Assembly: GCA_030058085.1 (NCBI GenBank) | Contig: JASGTU010000054.1 | Location: forward strand, 1-56,434 | DNA from: Chloroflexota bacterium | GTDB taxonomy: Bacteria > Chloroflexota > Anaerolineae > Caldilineales > Caldilineaceae | Reading direction: 5' to 3' | Length of the DNA: 56,434 nucleotides | In this document: in pieces, positions 39,168 to 46,985 of the stretch | Layout: every line of letters begins with the position of its first letter | How positions within the stretch are numbered: position 1 is the first letter of the stretch | Translations under genes and position numbers: made by a program | Notes under the pieces: model-generated | Seen by the model: the letters and a program-made list of their open reading frames with translations, nothing else | What the model was told of the DNA's origin: nothing | Database searches by the model: none

Positions 39168-40335
39168 CGCCGAACAGCCTGTCCCCGGCCCAGAAGCGTC
39201 TCTGGGCCGGGCGCGCGGCAAGTCGAGAATCCCCGTCATCCCCGTTTTGCGCCGGCTGATGCTGGTCGCGGCGATGGCCGCGCTGATCGCGGGCGTGTGG
39301 GCCGGGCTGCTGCGCTTCGGCCTGGCCTGGCCTACGCTGCCGCGGCTCCTGCCCATGACGCACGGCCCGCTGATGGTGGGCGGCTTCCTGGGCGCGCTGA
39401 TCTCTTTGGAGCGCGCCGTCGCGCTCAACCGCGCCTGGACCTACGCAGCCCCGGCAGCGGCGGCAATCGGCGCGCTGTTGGCGACGATCTACCCCCTGCA
39501 ATGGGCCGGGCCGCTGTTGATCGCAGTAGGCAGCGCTCTGCTCGTCGTCATCATGGCGAAGCTGTGGCGTCTTCACCCGACACTGTACGGCGGCGTGCTT
39601 GTATCCGGCGCGGTCGCCTGGCTGGGCGGCAACCTCCTGTGGCTGTCCGGCTACAGCATCCCCAACGTCGTCATGTGGTGGGCCGGCTTCATGATTCTGA
39701 CCATCGCCGGCGAGCGCCTGGAACTCAGCCGCATGTTGCGCCTTACCACGACCGTGCAACGGCTGTTTCTGGCGGCGGCGCTGCTCTTCGGCCTCGGCCT
39801 GGCTATCTCCGCCGCGGACTTGGCGCTGGGCGTGCGGATTGCCGGCGCGGGCATGATTGCGCTGGCTGCGTGGCTGTTGCGCTATGACATCGCCTGGCGG
39901 CGGCTGCACGCCGGCGGGCAGGCGCGCTTTGTGGCGATCTGCCTGCTTTCCGGCTACGCCTGGCTTGTCGTGGGCGGGCTGCTGGCGCTGCGCTATGGCG
40001 GCGTCAGCGCGGGCATGGCCTACGACGCCATGCTGCACAGCATCTTCCTCGGCTTCGTCTTCGCCATGATCTTCGGGCACGCGCTGATCGTCTTTCCCGC
40101 CATCCTGCAGATTCGCCTCGACTACCGGCCGCGCTTCTACATCCACCTGGCGCTGTTGCACGTAACGTTGGCGCTGCGCGTGGCGGGCGACCTGCTGGTC
40201 AACCCGTCGCTACGCACATGGAGCGGCGTGCTCAACGCCGTCGTGCTGCTGCTCTTCCTGCTCAGCACCGCCGCGGCTGTCTTGCAGACCCGCGCCGGCG
40301 CAATGGCCGCTGCGGGTGCGGTCAAGGAACGTTAG
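39157..40335 (+). CDS. NnrS-like polytopic membrane protein
   Basis: The 392-residue product has about 11-12 membrane helices. Two segments are typical of NnrS-type haem-copper membrane proteins: MTHGPLMVGGFLGALISLERAVAL near residues 66-90 and MLHSIFLGFVFAMIFGHALIVFPAIL near 290-316, each with conserved His, seen here as THGPL, LHSIF and GHALI. NnrS helps cells withstand NO and is controlled by NO regulators in proteobacteria. The ATG lies in the end of the cupin gene. Similarity to full NnrS is recalled, not computed. Confidence 0.78.
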   Translation: MKHSAEQPVPGPEASLGRARGKSRIPVIPVLRRLMLVAAMAALIAGVWAGLLRFGLAWPTLPRLLPMTHGPLMVGGFLGALISLERAVALNRAWTYAAPAAAAIGALLATIYPLQWAGPLLIAVGSALLVVIMAKLWRLHPTLYGGVLVSGAVAWLGGNLLWLSGYSIPNVVMWWAGFMILTIAGERLELSRMLRLTTTVQRLFLAAALLFGLGLAISAADLALGVRIAGAGMIALAAWLLRYDIAWRRLHAGGQARFVAICLLSGYAWLVVGGLLALRYGGVSAGMAYDAMLHSIFLGFVFAMIFGHALIVFPAILQIRLDYRPRFYIHLALLHVTLALRVAGDLLVNPSLRTWSGVLNAVVLLLFLLSTAAAVLQTRAGAMAAAGAVKER

Positions 40336-40337
40336 CC

Positions 40338-40757
40338 ATGCCGCCCCTCACCCGGCTGTTCATCAAGACCGCGCTGGTCTATCTGGCGTTGGCGTTGCTT
40401 GCCGGCCTGGCGCGCAGCCTGCCGCCCTCAGAGGCGCTGCCCGCCTTCTTCGCCTATCTGACGCCGGTCTATTTCCATCTGTTCATGGCGGGCTGGGTGC
40501 TGCAACTCATCATCGGCGTCGGCTATTGGATGTTCCCCAAGCACACGCGCGAGCAGCCGCGCGGCAATGAAGCGCTGGCCTGGGCCGCCTATGGGCTGCT
40601 CAACGCCGGCCTAGCGTTGCGCGTCGTGGCGGAGCCGCTGCACTCGCTGCAGCCGCACCCGGCGTGGGGGTGGGCGCTGGCCCTGTCGGCTGTGCTGCAA
40701 TGGCTGGGCGGCATGGCTTTTGTGGCGAACGCCTGGCCGCGCATCAAGGAGCACTGA
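40338..40757 (+). CDS. Small four-helix membrane protein, haem-copper subunit I-like (first paralogue)
   Basis: The 139-residue product has four hydrophobic helices. FIKTALVYLALALLAGL starts helix 1, and PVYFHLFMAGWVLQLIIGVGYWMFP in helix 2 resembles the helix of CcoN/NorB proteins that carries a haem-ligating His (H-x-x-x-x-G-W). The protein ends AWPRIKEH. It is far too short for a complete oxidase subunit. It starts two bases after the NnrS-like gene stop and one base before the next paralogue, so the three are one unit. Confidence 0.75.
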   Translation: MPPLTRLFIKTALVYLALALLAGLARSLPPSEALPAFFAYLTPVYFHLFMAGWVLQLIIGVGYWMFPKHTREQPRGNEALAWAAYGLLNAGLALRVVAEPLHSLQPHPAWGWALALSAVLQWLGGMAFVANAWPRIKEH

Positions 40758-40758
40758 C

Positions 40759-41160
40759 ATGCCCGGCCTAAGCGTCTGGTATGTCCGCACGGCGTTGGTC
40801 TATCTGGCATTGGGCCTGACCTTCGGCATGCTCATGCTGTGGCACAAGGGCATGCCCATCCATCCGGCGCTGTGGGCGCTGTTGCCCGCCCATATCGAAT
40901 TCCTCCTCCTCGGCTGGACGCTGCAGCTGGCCTTCGGCGTCGCCTTTTGGATATTGCCCCGCTTTCGCACAAAACGGGGCAATGTGCGGCTGGCCTGGCT
41001 GGCCTATGCGCTGCTCAACGCCGGCATCTGGCTGGTCACGCTCGATCCGTGGCTGGGCAGGCTGGCGGGGTGGGGATGGACGGGGCGCGTCCTCGAGGCT
41101 CTCGCCGTCATCGCCTTTGCGCTCCACGCCTGGCCGCGCATCAAGCCGCCCGGCGCATAG
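40759..41160 (+). CDS. Small four-helix membrane protein, haem-copper subunit I-like (second paralogue)
   Basis: The 133-residue product is a tandem relative of the preceding gene: VRTALVYLALGL, PAHIEFLLLGWTLQLAFGVAFWILPRF, LAWLAYALLNAGI and AWPRIKPPGA align with KTALVYLALAL, the HLFMAGWVLQL segment, LAWAAYGLLNAGL and AWPRIKEH. The single His in helix 2 (HIEFLLLGW) is shared. AAGGAG precedes the ATG. The two may form a heterodimer around a haem; this is inference. Confidence 0.75.
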   Translation: MPGLSVWYVRTALVYLALGLTFGMLMLWHKGMPIHPALWALLPAHIEFLLLGWTLQLAFGVAFWILPRFRTKRGNVRLAWLAYALLNAGIWLVTLDPWLGRLAGWGWTGRVLEALAVIAFALHAWPRIKPPGA

Positions 41161-41179
41161 GCGCGGCGCCCCTGGGATC

Positions 41180-41233
41180 GCCGGCATCTCTGCCGGCATT
41201 CTCGCCTGCGTCCTTGCCGCCACGGATGGCGGC
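41180..41233. repeat. Two adjacent short hairpins (6-6-6 pattern)
   Basis: GCCGGC-ATCTCT-GCCGGC at 41180-41197 and GCCGCC-ACGGAT-GGCGGC at 41216-41233 share the geometry of the hairpins around ftsH. They follow the membrane-protein trio and precede the regulator gene. Confidence 0.5.
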
Positions 41234-41337
41234 GTTCCCGGTACGACCCGTGCGCTAAGGATAGCGCCCCTACGAGCAAGCGCGATGAGTTGGCCAATTC
41301 AATGGGACACAGTCGGGAGTGTGCTTGCTGTGTGGTG

Positions 41338-41343
41338 TATAAT
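41338..41343 (+). promoter_or_regulatory. Candidate -10 (TATAAT) of the Crp/Fnr gene
   Basis: A perfect TATAAT lies 26 bases before ATG 41369. No consensus -35 is present 16-18 bases upstream, which would fit an activator-dependent promoter. Confidence 0.45.
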
Positions 41344-41368
41344 GACGGCATTACCGTCCGCCGTACTT

Positions 41369-42106
41369 ATGCACCAAGCGCGCCAGGCCATGACACACAG
41401 CAGCACCCCTTCTACAGCCGCCGGCAGCCTTCCTTCCGGCGAGATTACCGCCCTGTGGGCCGCAGTGCCCTATTTGGAGGAACTTTGCCCGGAAGTCGTG
41501 GGGGCGCTGGCGGCAGCCGCGTCGAGCAGGAACTATGCAGCGGGCGAACTGATCTTCAACGAAGGCGATCCATGCGCCGGCCTCTTTCTGATCGAGCGTG
41601 GCGTCATCAAGATCACGCGCTTCGCCAAAGACGGCCGCGAACACATCCTGCATCTTTTGCATCGCGGCGACACCTTCAACGACGTAGCCTCGCTCGACGG
41701 CGGGCCGAATCCGGCCAGCGCCATCGCGCACACCGACGCGGTCGTGTGGCGCATCCGGCGCGCCGATCTGCACCGCCTAGCCGAAAGCCACCCCGACCTG
41801 GCCTGGGCGCTGATCGAAAGCCTGGCGCGGCGCGCCCGCTACCTGATCGGCCTGGTCGAAGATCTGTCGATGCGCAACGTGCGCAGCCGCCTCGCCCATC
41901 TGCTCCTCGCCCAGGCGCAGGCCGCGGAGACGGACGAGGTGCCGCGTCTCCTCACACAGGAGGAGATGGCAGGCCGGCTGGGGACCGTGCGCGAGGTCGT
42001 GGGGCGCGCTTTGCGCGGCCTTGCCGCCGACGGCATCATCGAGTTCGACCGTCACCGCATCGTCATCCTCGACCCCGAACGCCTGGCCCAAGAAGCGGAA
42101 GTATAG
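41369..42106 (+). CDS. Crp/Fnr-family transcriptional regulator
   Basis: The 245-residue product has an N-terminal cyclic-nucleotide-binding-like barrel (LIFNEGDPCAGLFLIERGVIKITR, then GDTFNDVASLDGG) and a C-terminal winged helix with TQEEMAGRLGTVREVVGRALRGL as recognition helices. No cluster of Cys for an Fe-S centre is seen at the N-terminus, so it is not a canonical Fnr; haem-based DNR/NnrR-type sensing is possible. Position directly after the NnrS-like unit suggests it controls NO/N2O genes. The start is uncertain (41369 or 41390); codons before 41344 overlap the presumed promoter. Confidence 0.85.
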   Translation: MHQARQAMTHSSTPSTAAGSLPSGEITALWAAVPYLEELCPEVVGALAAAASSRNYAAGELIFNEGDPCAGLFLIERGVIKITRFAKDGREHILHLLHRGDTFNDVASLDGGPNPASAIAHTDAVVWRIRRADLHRLAESHPDLAWALIESLARRARYLIGLVEDLSMRNVRSRLAHLLLAQAQAAETDEVPRLLTQEEMAGRLGTVREVVGRALRGLAADGIIEFDRHRIVILDPERLAQEAEV

Positions 42107-42109
42107 GAG

Positions 42110-43057
42110 TCAGGCCGCGCCGCCTGCCTGTCCGGCTGCACGCTCCAGCCAAGCGATGGCCGCGGTGCGGACCGGCTCGATGCCTTTATAGGCGGCCAAC
42201 TCGGCGTCGACGCCGCGCAGGGCCGCCGCCAGACGCTCGGCGCGCTCCGGTCGCCCGGCAAGCGCGCCGAGCGGCCGCGAATAAACGCGGATAGTGAAGA
42301 GAATGTCGCCGCTTTGGGGCAGGCGGCGCAGGGTCTGCCGCTCCATGCGCAGCCACAGGCTGTCGCCGGCATTCTGTGCGGTGATCGGGGGCTCGCCGGC
42401 GGCGCGTTGGTGGCCGCCGGGCTGAAAGAGCGCCGGGCTGTCGAGGATGCTCACGTTCAGGCGCCACACGGGTCGTTCGACCGGCAGGCGTGCAAAAAGG
42501 CGATCCATTGGCGACGTGAGCGCTGGGTCGTAATGCGGCACCGGCTCGTGGATGGCGTTCAGGGACCGGCCCAGCTTTTCTGGCATGCGCCAGCGCGTGG
42601 GGAAGCAGACGCACGCACCGGTCAGCCGGTAGCGGTCGTCTCCATCCTCCCGGCCCATCAGACAAAGATCTTCTTGCACCAGGCGCGAGGCGAGTTCCAG
42701 AGGATGCAGGTCGTCCGCAGCCAGGTCCCAGGTTTCGCCTGTGGCGCGGTTGGCGAGGCGGGCGCCCTCTTGGCGGTAGACCTGGGGATAGCGGCGGGGC
42801 AGGTGTTCGGCTAGCAGCGCCAGCGTTTCTCTCGCGCCTGCTGCGGCTGCGGGCATGATGCGCAGAACATCGTCGCGCCGTTCCGCAAGCAAGCGTCGCT
42901 TCTCAGCCAGCTCGTCGGGCAGCCGGTCGTCTACCTCGATCCACTCGGCGAGATCGAGCGGATGCAGCCCCATCGTCACGCGAATGGCTGCGGGCAACAT
43001 GGCGACATAGTCACGCGGCGGCGACAGCGTCACGTTGGATAGATCACTCTGGTACAT
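42110..43057 (-). CDS. DUF3445 / haem-dependent oxidative N-demethylase-like protein
   Basis: The 315-residue product matches the DUF3445 pattern: MGLHPLDLAEWIEVD near the N-terminus, LVQEDLCLMG, then CVCFPTRWRMPEKLGRSLNAIHEPVPHY with the conserved Cys/Trp and His-Glu-Pro-Val-Pro, and WLRMERQTLRRLPQSGDILFTIR. The characterised relative HdmA is a haem subunit of an N-demethylase in Pseudomonas; other subunits are not encoded nearby. GAGGAGG lies upstream of ATG 43057; longer in-frame starts would include that site. It is convergent with the Crp/Fnr gene (3 bases apart). Confidence 0.8.
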   Translation of the reverse strand: MYQSDLSNVTLSPPRDYVAMLPAAIRVTMGLHPLDLAEWIEVDDRLPDELAEKRRLLAERRDDVLRIMPAAAAGARETLALLAEHLPRRYPQVYRQEGARLANRATGETWDLAADDLHPLELASRLVQEDLCLMGREDGDDRYRLTGACVCFPTRWRMPEKLGRSLNAIHEPVPHYDPALTSPMDRLFARLPVERPVWRLNVSILDSPALFQPGGHQRAAGEPPITAQNAGDSLWLRMERQTLRRLPQSGDILFTIRVYSRPLGALAGRPERAERLAAALRGVDAELAAYKGIEPVRTAAIAWLERAAGQAGGAA

Positions 43058-43221
43058 GGCCGGTTCTTTGTCCTCCTCGCGTGTTTGCGCCATTGTATCA
43101 TGCGTAATATGCTTCGGCTGCGCGATGCGGTTTGCCAAACTTAGCCAGAGGTGCTAATGTGTCCACCCTCGTGCGGATTGCTTGCACGGCAAATTTGACA
43201 TTTCTCCGAGGAGGATATGCC

Positions 43222-43740
43222 ATGCGTTCTCGCTTCTTTTTCAGCCTAGTCGTCTCGTTCGGCTTGCTGTTTGCCTTTGGATCGGTTGTTGCGGCCCAGA
43301 CGTGGACGCCCGATGTTCAGGTTGACGATGACGGCGTCGTGGACGGCGCGGTGATCATCGCCAAGGCCACGGTCGAGGGTCCGGCGTGGGTGGTGATCCA
43401 TGCCGACGACGGCGGCAACCCTGGGCCTGTCATCGGCCATGCGCCGCTCGCCGCGGGGGAAAACCTTCAGGTGGTCGTCGAGATTGATCGGGCGGCGTCC
43501 ACGCCCGTCTTGCACGCCATGTTGCATGTCGACGCCGGCGAAACAGGCGTCTACGAGTTCCCGGGGGCGGACGTTCCCATCAGGATCGGGGAAAACATCG
43601 TCATGGCGAAGTTCTCGGCCGCGCCGCCGACTCTGCCGGCTTCGGGCGGGGCGACATCGCCGCTGCTGATTTTGACGGTGGTCACGCTGATTCTGTTTGC
43701 CTTCGGCGGCAGCGTCTTGTTCTCTAGCCGCCTGGCCTGA
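43222..43740 (+). CDS. Secreted DUF7282-domain protein with LPASGG-like C-terminal anchor
   Basis: The 172-residue product has a signal peptide ending VVAAQ near residue 26, a DUF7282 domain (AKATVEGPAWVVIHADD, GPVIGHAPLAAGEN, LHAMLHVDAGE), then LPASGG at 138-143, a hydrophobic helix and a short tail ending SSRLA. This layout resembles an LPxTG sorting signal, but the tail lacks several positive charges. It is probably cell-surface attached. GAGGAGG precedes the ATG. Function unknown. Confidence 0.75.
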   Translation: MRSRFFFSLVVSFGLLFAFGSVVAAQTWTPDVQVDDDGVVDGAVIIAKATVEGPAWVVIHADDGGNPGPVIGHAPLAAGENLQVVVEIDRAASTPVLHAMLHVDAGETGVYEFPGADVPIRIGENIVMAKFSAAPPTLPASGGATSPLLILTVVTLILFAFGGSVLFSSRLA

Positions 43741-43796
43741 GCAAAGACGAGCGGCGTTCGGCTGCCGGGGCGCAGGAAGGATGCGCGTCCCGGCGG

Positions 43797-44690
43797 CTAA
43801 CGCCGCTCCGTTCGAGCAGGGGGCGTCTTGGTCGATGCAGTCGCCGGTCGCGCCCATTCGCCCTCTAGCTCGTCCAGCCGCTTTGTCGCCTCTTCGAGCA
43901 CGCCGCGATTTGACTCCTCCAGACCGGCGAGCATCGTCCGGATTTCCTGAATCTGCGCTTGAACGGATCCGTCGCCGGACGGCATGGGCTGCGCGCCGTT
44001 GATTTGCGGGCGCTGTGTCAGAAACCAATGCGCCAGGAAACTGGTGATGCTCGTAAAGAAGCCCACGCCGACCACGATCAGCCCCGCCCCGATCAGCCGG
44101 CCGAAAACTGTGGTCGGGTATGTGTCGCCATAGCCGACCGTGGCGATTGTAACCACGCCCCACCAGAGCGCGTCGCCGGCCGTCGTGATGTTCGCAACCG
44201 CCGAATTACGCTCTGCAGCCAAGATCAGCAGCGCTCCCGCCTCATAGACGACTGTGGCAACCCAGATGACGACTAAAAACGTGGATTGCGCCCGTCGCTG
44301 TACAACCACTTGTCCCATCGCCCGATAGTCGGCCCTGCGCAACTTGCGCAACGCCAGCCAATCTGCGACCAGCCGCGCTAGGCTGAAAAACGGAACCGGC
44401 AAGGCGCCTAGCCACATCAACCAGCCATAGTAGGCCACGAGATGGCGGCGTTTGTACGGCGCGCGCACAAAGCGCACGGCCGCATCGACCAGCAAAAAGA
44501 GGCTGATGCCGCCGATGAAGGCGACGACGACTCTGCGCTCTTCGCCGGAGATGGGCATGAGCAGCAGGACGGCGTTCAGCAGCGAGACAACGGCCATCGC
44601 CAGGACGAATAGCTCGTAGTTGGCATGGATGACGATGGCGCTGTCCGCAGCCGTATCTTGTGAGGCGCGTGGCTTGGTCTTTGCGCTCAC
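43797..44690 (-). CDS. Voltage-gated-type potassium channel
   Basis: The 297-residue product has six hydrophobic helices and the selectivity filter TVGYGD preceded by a pore helix (ALWWGVVTIA). Helix 4 lacks a clear array of Arg residues. After helix 6 a cytoplasmic segment with a coiled coil (IQEIRTMLAGLEESNRGVLEEATKRLDELEG) is likely to aid tetramer formation. It should conduct K+ across the cytoplasmic membrane. The GYD gene follows upstream on the same strand, 31 bases away. Confidence 0.88.
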   Translation of the reverse strand: MSAKTKPRASQDTAADSAIVIHANYELFVLAMAVVSLLNAVLLLMPISGEERRVVVAFIGGISLFLLVDAAVRFVRAPYKRRHLVAYYGWLMWLGALPVPFFSLARLVADWLALRKLRRADYRAMGQVVVQRRAQSTFLVVIWVATVVYEAGALLILAAERNSAVANITTAGDALWWGVVTIATVGYGDTYPTTVFGRLIGAGLIVVGVGFFTSITSFLAHWFLTQRPQINGAQPMPSGDGSVQAQIQEIRTMLAGLEESNRGVLEEATKRLDELEGEWARPATASTKTPPARTERR

Positions 44691-44721
44691 TGCGTAAGCT
44701 CCTGTTGCGACGCTGTGCGGT

Positions 44722-45042
44722 CTATTGTCCCGGCGCGGTGTAGGCCACGGTCTTCTTGGCTGCGGCGTCCAACTCCTCCGGCGTAAGCAGCACGGTTACG
44801 TGGGCGGTAGCGCCGCCGGCAGCCGTGATGGCCAGCGACAGCGCTGCCACGTCGGCGTTGTCCGGCATGTCTGCGACGAAGTACAGATCCGTTTTCCCAA
44901 AGGCGTAGTAGAAGGACTCCATCCGCCCGCCCAACGCTTCGATCATGCGTTCGACGACGGAGCGCCTTTTGGAGCCGCCATCTCTGACTAGACCCTGCAA
45001 CCCTGCCTGTGTGTAGCTTGCTTGGATCAGATACTTTGCCAT
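44722..45042 (-). CDS. GYD-domain protein
   Basis: The 106-residue product has the ferredoxin-like GYD domain, with AKYLIQASYTQAGLQGLVRDGG at the start and SFYYAFGKTDLYFVADMPD in the middle (the family's usual FGxYD/GxYD site is FGKTD here). Function of the family is unknown. GAGGAGG lies before ATG 45042; upstream codons to 45099 are unlikely. It precedes the K+ channel gene and may share its transcript. Confidence 0.85.
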   Translation of the reverse strand: MAKYLIQASYTQAGLQGLVRDGGSKRRSVVERMIEALGGRMESFYYAFGKTDLYFVADMPDNADVAALSLAITAAGGATAHVTVLLTPEELDAAAKKTVAYTAPGQ

Positions 45043-45226
45043 GCGTCCCTCCTCAGTTGCGAATACGGGGGCCTCTTCCTGTCTCGAGTTCCTATCCACA
45101 GTCTCAGAATTCTAGCCGGCAGTTCTAACGCAGCGTACAGGCAACGGCCAATCTCCGCACAGCGCAGGGCTCCGAGTATAACGCTTTAGGCGTGGGTGTA
45201 ACCTTGTTCTCCCCGGCCCGCGCCCG

Positions 45227-46855
45227 CTATAGCGGCGTGTATTCGAGCAGGCAGACGCTGTGCGCAGCCATCTCCAGTGACAGCGGCTTATCTGTGGCGG
45301 ACCATTCGCCCAGGCTCTCCGTTTCCAGCCGCGCTGCGTGCAGCATCGCGGCCAGTTGCTCGGCGTCGGGCGACTGCGGGCGGCCCAGTTCAACCCATGC
45401 CGTGTGCGCGTTGCTGTGCGTCGCGTCGACGACCGAGATCGTAACCGCGTAGCGGGCGCCGGTCGGGACGCCGGACAGCGTCGTTTCCACCGCGGTGCGC
45501 GTCGTCACGTCCCAGTCATCGTGATGGCTGCACAGCAGGACCTGAATGCGGCCTGTCCCATCGACGGCAGCGATCCCGCAGATATCGGGCGGGGCGTCTA
45601 CCGCGTCGCCGCCAGGATGTTGTCGCGGGTCGCGGGCGGCGCTGCTCGCCAGGTGCAGCCGCATGCCCCCCAGCCGCGCCAGCAGGCGGAACACGTTCAG
45701 CACCGGCTTGTCGACGCCGTTCGTGCTCAGCGTGCGCAGCCCGGCGAAGAACTCCTCGTTCTCGAACTGGAAGGCCCACGTCAGCATGGCGTCGACGCGC
45801 ACTGCCGCGCCTGAATCGTTGGCCGCCCTGAGGTCGATCAGCTTGCAGGCGGTGTTGGCGACGTAGCTGGCGTAGTACTCGGTGTTGCGGTAGAACAGGT
45901 TGGGGTTGTCGCGAATGGCGCCCGCGGCCCAGCCGTCCGGGTCGCATTCGGAGAGCACGACCTCCAGCCCGCGCAGTTCGGGGAAATCCGCGATCACCTC
46001 CAGGCCGGCGGCTACGTTGCCCGTCAGCGTGTAGAGCGTAGGCGTCAACTTGGCGGCTCCGGCGTTGGCCGTATAGCCGCCGCCTTTGGCGTGGAAGCTG
46101 ATATAGTCCAGCCGCGTGCCGCGCCGGCCCGACACGGCGTTGACGCCGCGGGTGCAGTGTTCCAGGAAGGCGCGCAGAAACGCGCTCGACTCGGGCCGCT
46201 CCATGCCGCTGGTCGTCGCCGGCCCGCCGAGCAGCGCCTGCGGCAGCGCGGCGTGCAGCCCGGCTTCCGTATAGTCATACAGGCGGCAATACTCTTCGAC
46301 GCCGCCGGTCCAGTAGAAGATATCCGGCTCGTTCCACAGCTCCCAGTACCAGCGGCTCACCTCGGCCATGCCGTAGCGCGCCAGACAGTGCTCCGCCAGG
46401 TTGCGCACCAGTTCCAGCCAGCGCCCCATGTCGCGCGGCGGGTAACGCCAACCGCCGTGGCGCGGGTCGTCGTAGCGCACGCCCTCCGGCGCGGTCGACA
46501 GCGCTTGCGGCATGAAGCCGATCTCCACAAAGGGCACATGGCCGGTTTCCAGATAGGTGTCCAAAATGCGGTCGATCAGCGTCCAGTCATAGACCGGCTT
46601 TCCCGCTTCGTCTTCGGTGTAGACGTTGGTCGATCCCCACTTGAGCCGCCCTGCGCCGTCGCCGGAACAGAGCAGGAAATGACAGCGCACGTAATACGGC
46701 GCGTCGGCCAGGCGGCCCAGCTTGCCGAGCAATTCGCGGCCGTTGGGCGTGTAGGTGTAGTTCGGTTCGTCGTAACCCACGTAGCGCCAGATGCGGCGCA
46801 GCGGCATGTACCGGTTTACGTGGACGTCAACGCGGGCGTGTGCGAGGTCGGTCAT
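45227..46855 (-). CDS. GH39-family glycoside hydrolase
   Basis: The 542-residue product has the (beta/alpha)8 barrel of GH39 retaining glycosidases (beta-xylosidase, alpha-L-iduronidase). Acid/base Glu176 lies in WELWNEPDIFYWTG, and the probable nucleophile Glu303 is in VVLSECDPDGW. DYISFHAKG and the C-terminal beta domain agree. No signal peptide, so it acts inside the cell on imported oligosaccharides. Substrate unknown. It sits downstream of the peptidase gene but is separated by a terminator. Confidence 0.87.
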   Translation of the reverse strand: MTDLAHARVDVHVNRYMPLRRIWRYVGYDEPNYTYTPNGRELLGKLGRLADAPYYVRCHFLLCSGDGAGRLKWGSTNVYTEDEAGKPVYDWTLIDRILDTYLETGHVPFVEIGFMPQALSTAPEGVRYDDPRHGGWRYPPRDMGRWLELVRNLAEHCLARYGMAEVSRWYWELWNEPDIFYWTGGVEEYCRLYDYTEAGLHAALPQALLGGPATTSGMERPESSAFLRAFLEHCTRGVNAVSGRRGTRLDYISFHAKGGGYTANAGAAKLTPTLYTLTGNVAAGLEVIADFPELRGLEVVLSECDPDGWAAGAIRDNPNLFYRNTEYYASYVANTACKLIDLRAANDSGAAVRVDAMLTWAFQFENEEFFAGLRTLSTNGVDKPVLNVFRLLARLGGMRLHLASSAARDPRQHPGGDAVDAPPDICGIAAVDGTGRIQVLLCSHHDDWDVTTRTAVETTLSGVPTGARYAVTISVVDATHSNAHTAWVELGRPQSPDAEQLAAMLHAARLETESLGEWSATDKPLSLEMAAHSVCLLEYTPL

Positions 46856-46894
46856 GACAGGCCTTTCGATGCTGCGGGAAGATAAATTATAACG

Positions 46895-46925
46895 CCATCC
46901 AGGAAGCTCACAGCTTCCTGGATGG
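46895..46925 (-). terminator. Rho-independent terminator of the clostripain-like gene
   Basis: Fourteen-base perfect arms (46895-46908, CCATCCAGGAAGCT, and 46912-46925) have a three-base loop. On the minus strand the stem is followed by CGTTATAATTTAT. Thirteen of the 14 arm bases are identical to the terminator at 9362. Confidence 0.75.
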
Positions 46926-46985
46926 TAGTTGCCTAAGTGGCGAAACCCCGGGTCTCAGAACTCTCCTTCTTGGCATCCTAGCGCT

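Noticed and set aside
41291-41303. TTGGCCAATTCAA upstream of the Crp/Fnr gene as an Fnr-type box
   Set aside because: It is 13 bases instead of 14 and the half sites are weak; not distinguishable from chance.
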